Positions 5,332 to 6,939 of a stretch of 6,939 nucleotides of DNA are shown here, piece by piece. Both the position numbers and the translations under genes were made by a program. Position 1 is the first letter of the stretch; every line of letters begins with the position of its first letter. The stretch covers positions 1-6,939 of the forward strand of contig JANYGE010000196.1 of assembly GCA_025362535.1 (NCBI GenBank), in the 5' to 3' direction. The notes below the pieces were generated by a model that saw only the letters and a list, made by a program, of their open reading frames with translations, did not search any database and was not told the DNA's origin. The DNA is from Hyphomicrobiales bacterium (lineage in GTDB: Bacteria > Pseudomonadota > Alphaproteobacteria > Rhizobiales > Aestuariivirgaceae).

Positions 5332-6224
5332 CAAATCACTCCCGCCATGCGCGCCACAACTGCTTCGCCTTTGACCACAGCCAAAGGATCACCCATCACA
5401 GCATTCAGCCCTGCATGTTTCATTGCCCGCACATAACGCGAACCTATTCCAGAAGATGCCAGAATGACATATTTTGCAAGCCGATCATTGCTCAACGTGG
5501 CATGCGCCACTTCGGTTCCAATCACAATGCCGGAAAGATAAGAGGCAAGCTTATCCGCCGCCACCTCATTAAAAAGCCCAAGGCTGCGCACTGAAAACAG
5601 CGAATGCAAAAACCCAGCAGGATCAGCAAAAGCCTTATCAACGCCCTTGATAAACGCGGCTTCATCATCAGCATCAGAGGTCATCAACCGCCCTAATATA
5701 GAATGGTTGCGCAGAACCGAAAACATTTCGCCCGTGATGTAAGTGGCAAAATTCGTGATCTTGCCCTCCACCACATCAATCCATTTGCTATGGGTGCCCG
5801 GCGTTACAAAATGCGCTGCTCCCAAATCCAGCGAGCCAAAAACTTGCGTCTCTTCACTGCGCATCACGTCATGGCCGAGATCACCGCCCGCAAGATGTAA
5901 ACCCGTCAGAAAATGAATAGCACGGCCACTCTTGGATTTATGAATGTGAATATGTTTTGCAAGCTCTGCTGGCCCGGCTGGGCAATCGGCATAGGGAAGT
6001 TCAATCCAGCCTTGACGGCTCGTGATCATGCCAGCAGCAACAACTGGCAGAGATTTATCCCAGCTTCCGATATGGCTTTCCAGCACCGCTTCAAAGCCGC
6101 CATCCTTGACCGCGAGAATCCCCTCAGCGTCAGCAAATTGATCCTTCACCACACCATCCGCACCAACAAGATAAGCGCGAAATGATGTGGTGCCCCAATC
6201 AAGGGCGATAAATGGCTTATGCAT
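5331..6224 (-). CDS. dgoK: 2-dehydro-3-deoxygalactonokinase
   Basis: A 297-aa cytoplasmic sugar-acid kinase, full length for DgoK. It phosphorylates 2-keto-3-deoxy-D-galactonate at O6 with ATP, feeding DgoA encoded just downstream. The DgoK fold (ASKHA-like) shows in ALDWGTTSFRAYL (7-19, phosphate loop with D9), AGMITSRQGWIELPY (64-78), DVMRSEETQVFG (119-130), PGTHSKW (142-148) and FATYITGEMFSVLRNHSILG (159-178). The DVMR segment has S where E. coli DgoK and most relatives have G (MRGEE). SSGIGSRY (254-261) is the C-terminal nucleotide-side loop. The ATG at 6224 overlaps the stop of the upstream GguC-like gene as TAATG, and the TGA overlaps the dgoA ATG, so translation is probably coupled through all three genes. 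The dehydratase that makes its substrate is not in the window. Confidence 0.94.
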   Translation of the reverse strand: MHKPFIALDWGTTSFRAYLVGADGVVKDQFADAEGILAVKDGGFEAVLESHIGSWDKSLPVVAAGMITSRQGWIELPYADCPAGPAELAKHIHIHKSKSGRAIHFLTGLHLAGGDLGHDVMRSEETQVFGSLDLGAAHFVTPGTHSKWIDVVEGKITNFATYITGEMFSVLRNHSILGRLMTSDADDEAAFIKGVDKAFADPAGFLHSLFSVRSLGLFNEVAADKLASYLSGIVIGTEVAHATLSNDRLAKYVILASSGIGSRYVRAMKHAGLNAVMGDPLAVVKGEAVVARMAGVI

Positions 6225-6939
6225 TAAAGCGCCTTCACACCACCGGGTTTAAAGCTCTGCTTCATCGCTTTAAGTGGATTGCGCAAAGCGGCACCAAAGG
6301 GTTTGGCTTCAATCTCAAACACATCACCATCTTCAGTGGAAACACCATCAGCGATGCTCAATGTCGCCGTGCCAAAGAAATGAATGTGAATATCGCCCGG
6401 CACACGAAACGCGTCATATTTAAAATGATGATATTCCAAATTCGCAATCGTATGGCTCATATTGCCTTCACCAGTGAGAAAGGGCTTTTCCCAAATGGTT
6501 TTGCCTTTCCGCAAAATACGGCTCATGCCCTCAATATGTGATGGAATAGCGCCCATCACCATTTCCGGCCCAACACTGCAATGCCGCAACTTCGAGTGGG
6601 CCAACAGCAAATAATTCTGCCGCTCCGTCACATGATCCGAATACTCATTGCCAATAGCAAAACCAAGACGCACTGGACGGCCCTTGGCATCAATCATATA
6701 GAGCCCCGCAAGTTCAGGCTCTTCACCACCATCCAAAGCAAATGAAGGTTTTGGCAAAGCCGCTCCCGGTGAAACCAGCCAGCGCCCATCGCCCTTGTAA
6801 AACCATTCCGGCTGAACTCCCGCAGCACCCTTCGCAGGCTTGCCGCCTTCCAAGCCCTGCTTGAACATGCGCAGCGAATCCGTGAGGGCCACTTCACCAT
6901 CTAATTTCTTATGCATGGAATCACGCGCCGAGGCTGAAC
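6224..6939 (-). CDS. gguC: GguC / AraD1-family protein (FAH-like fold), 5' end outside the window
   Basis: The visible 237 residues are the C-terminal two thirds of a protein I estimate at about 330 aa. The frame stays open to the right edge, reading SASARDSMHKK across the Met at 6916; relatives have GSASxRDxMH there, so that Met is internal. Other family landmarks are LTDSLRMFKQGLEGGKP, GVQPEWFYKGDG, FALDGGEEPELAGLY, GFAIGNEYSDH, NYLLLAHSKLR, SHIEGMSRI, WEKPFLTGE, NMSHTIANLEYHHFKYD and GDIHIHFFGTATLS. The protein belongs to the fumarylacetoacetate-hydrolase superfamily, metal-dependent enzymes acting on keto acids. GguC/AraD1 genes accompany sugar uptake or sugar-acid operons in alphaproteobacteria; their exact reaction is not firmly known to me. 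Being upstream of dgoK and dgoA, it probably acts on a keto-deoxy sugar acid or its precursor, perhaps as dehydratase or hydrolase. It shares one base with the dgoK start. Confidence 0.88.
   Translation of the reverse strand, partial: SASARDSMHKKLDGEVALTDSLRMFKQGLEGGKPAKGAAGVQPEWFYKGDGRWLVSPGAALPKPSFALDGGEEPELAGLYMIDAKGRPVRLGFAIGNEYSDHVTERQNYLLLAHSKLRHCSVGPEMVMGAIPSHIEGMSRILRKGKTIWEKPFLTGEGNMSHTIANLEYHHFKYDAFRVPGDIHIHFFGTATLSIADGVSTEDGDVFEIEAKPFGAALRNPLKAMKQSFKPGGVKAL

Noticed and set aside
6914..6916. Met at 6916 as the start of the GguC/AraD1 gene
   Set aside because: The frame is open to the window edge and the residues before this Met match the interior of the family, so the gene begins outside the window.

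Overview
The window looks like chromosomal DNA of an alphaproteobacterium, probably of the Hyphomicrobiales (rhizobia-like) group. This is an inference from gene content: a GguC/AraD1 protein in a sugar-acid operon, an Hsp20 gene with a likely ROSE-type RNA thermometer, and small secreted proteins with a two-cysteine domain. Base composition looks even throughout. I see no insertion sequence, phage gene, CRISPR array, rRNA or tRNA.

Left part (1-972). The first 67 bases are the start of a minus-strand gene, probably a DMT/EamA-type transporter. It diverges from an ArsR-type winged-helix regulator (253-972). The gap between them holds a good sigma70-type promoter for the regulator and a perfect 16-bp palindrome next to its -10 box, the arrangement expected of an autoregulatory operator.

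Middle part (969-2312). Two minus-strand genes encode small exported proteins of unknown function (204 and 128 aa). Their variable middle regions differ, but they share a C-terminal domain of about 50 residues with two cysteines exactly 20 apart, so they look like paralogs. A strong intrinsic terminator separates them. The 204-aa gene ends head-on against the regulator gene, the two stop codons sharing the palindrome CTAG.

Heat-shock unit (2220-2806). A near-consensus sigma32 (RpoH) promoter drives an Hsp20 small heat-shock protein. The short leader has two predicted hairpins, and the second hides the Shine-Dalgarno sequence behind a TTGCT motif, as in ROSE thermometers. A hairpin after the gene probably serves both this unit and the converging operon.

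Right part (2806-6939). One tightly packed minus-strand operon reads leftward: GguC/AraD1 (5' end outside the window), 2-dehydro-3-deoxygalactonokinase (dgoK), 2-dehydro-3-deoxy-6-phosphogalactonate aldolase (dgoA), an SDR oxidoreductase and a YbjJ-like MFS transporter. The joints are TAATG, TGATG, one base and five bases, which suggests translational coupling. DgoK and DgoA together turn 2-keto-3-deoxygalactonate into pyruvate and glyceraldehyde-3-phosphate, so the operon is for D-galactonate or a related sugar acid. The dehydratase step and the operon promoter are not in the window.
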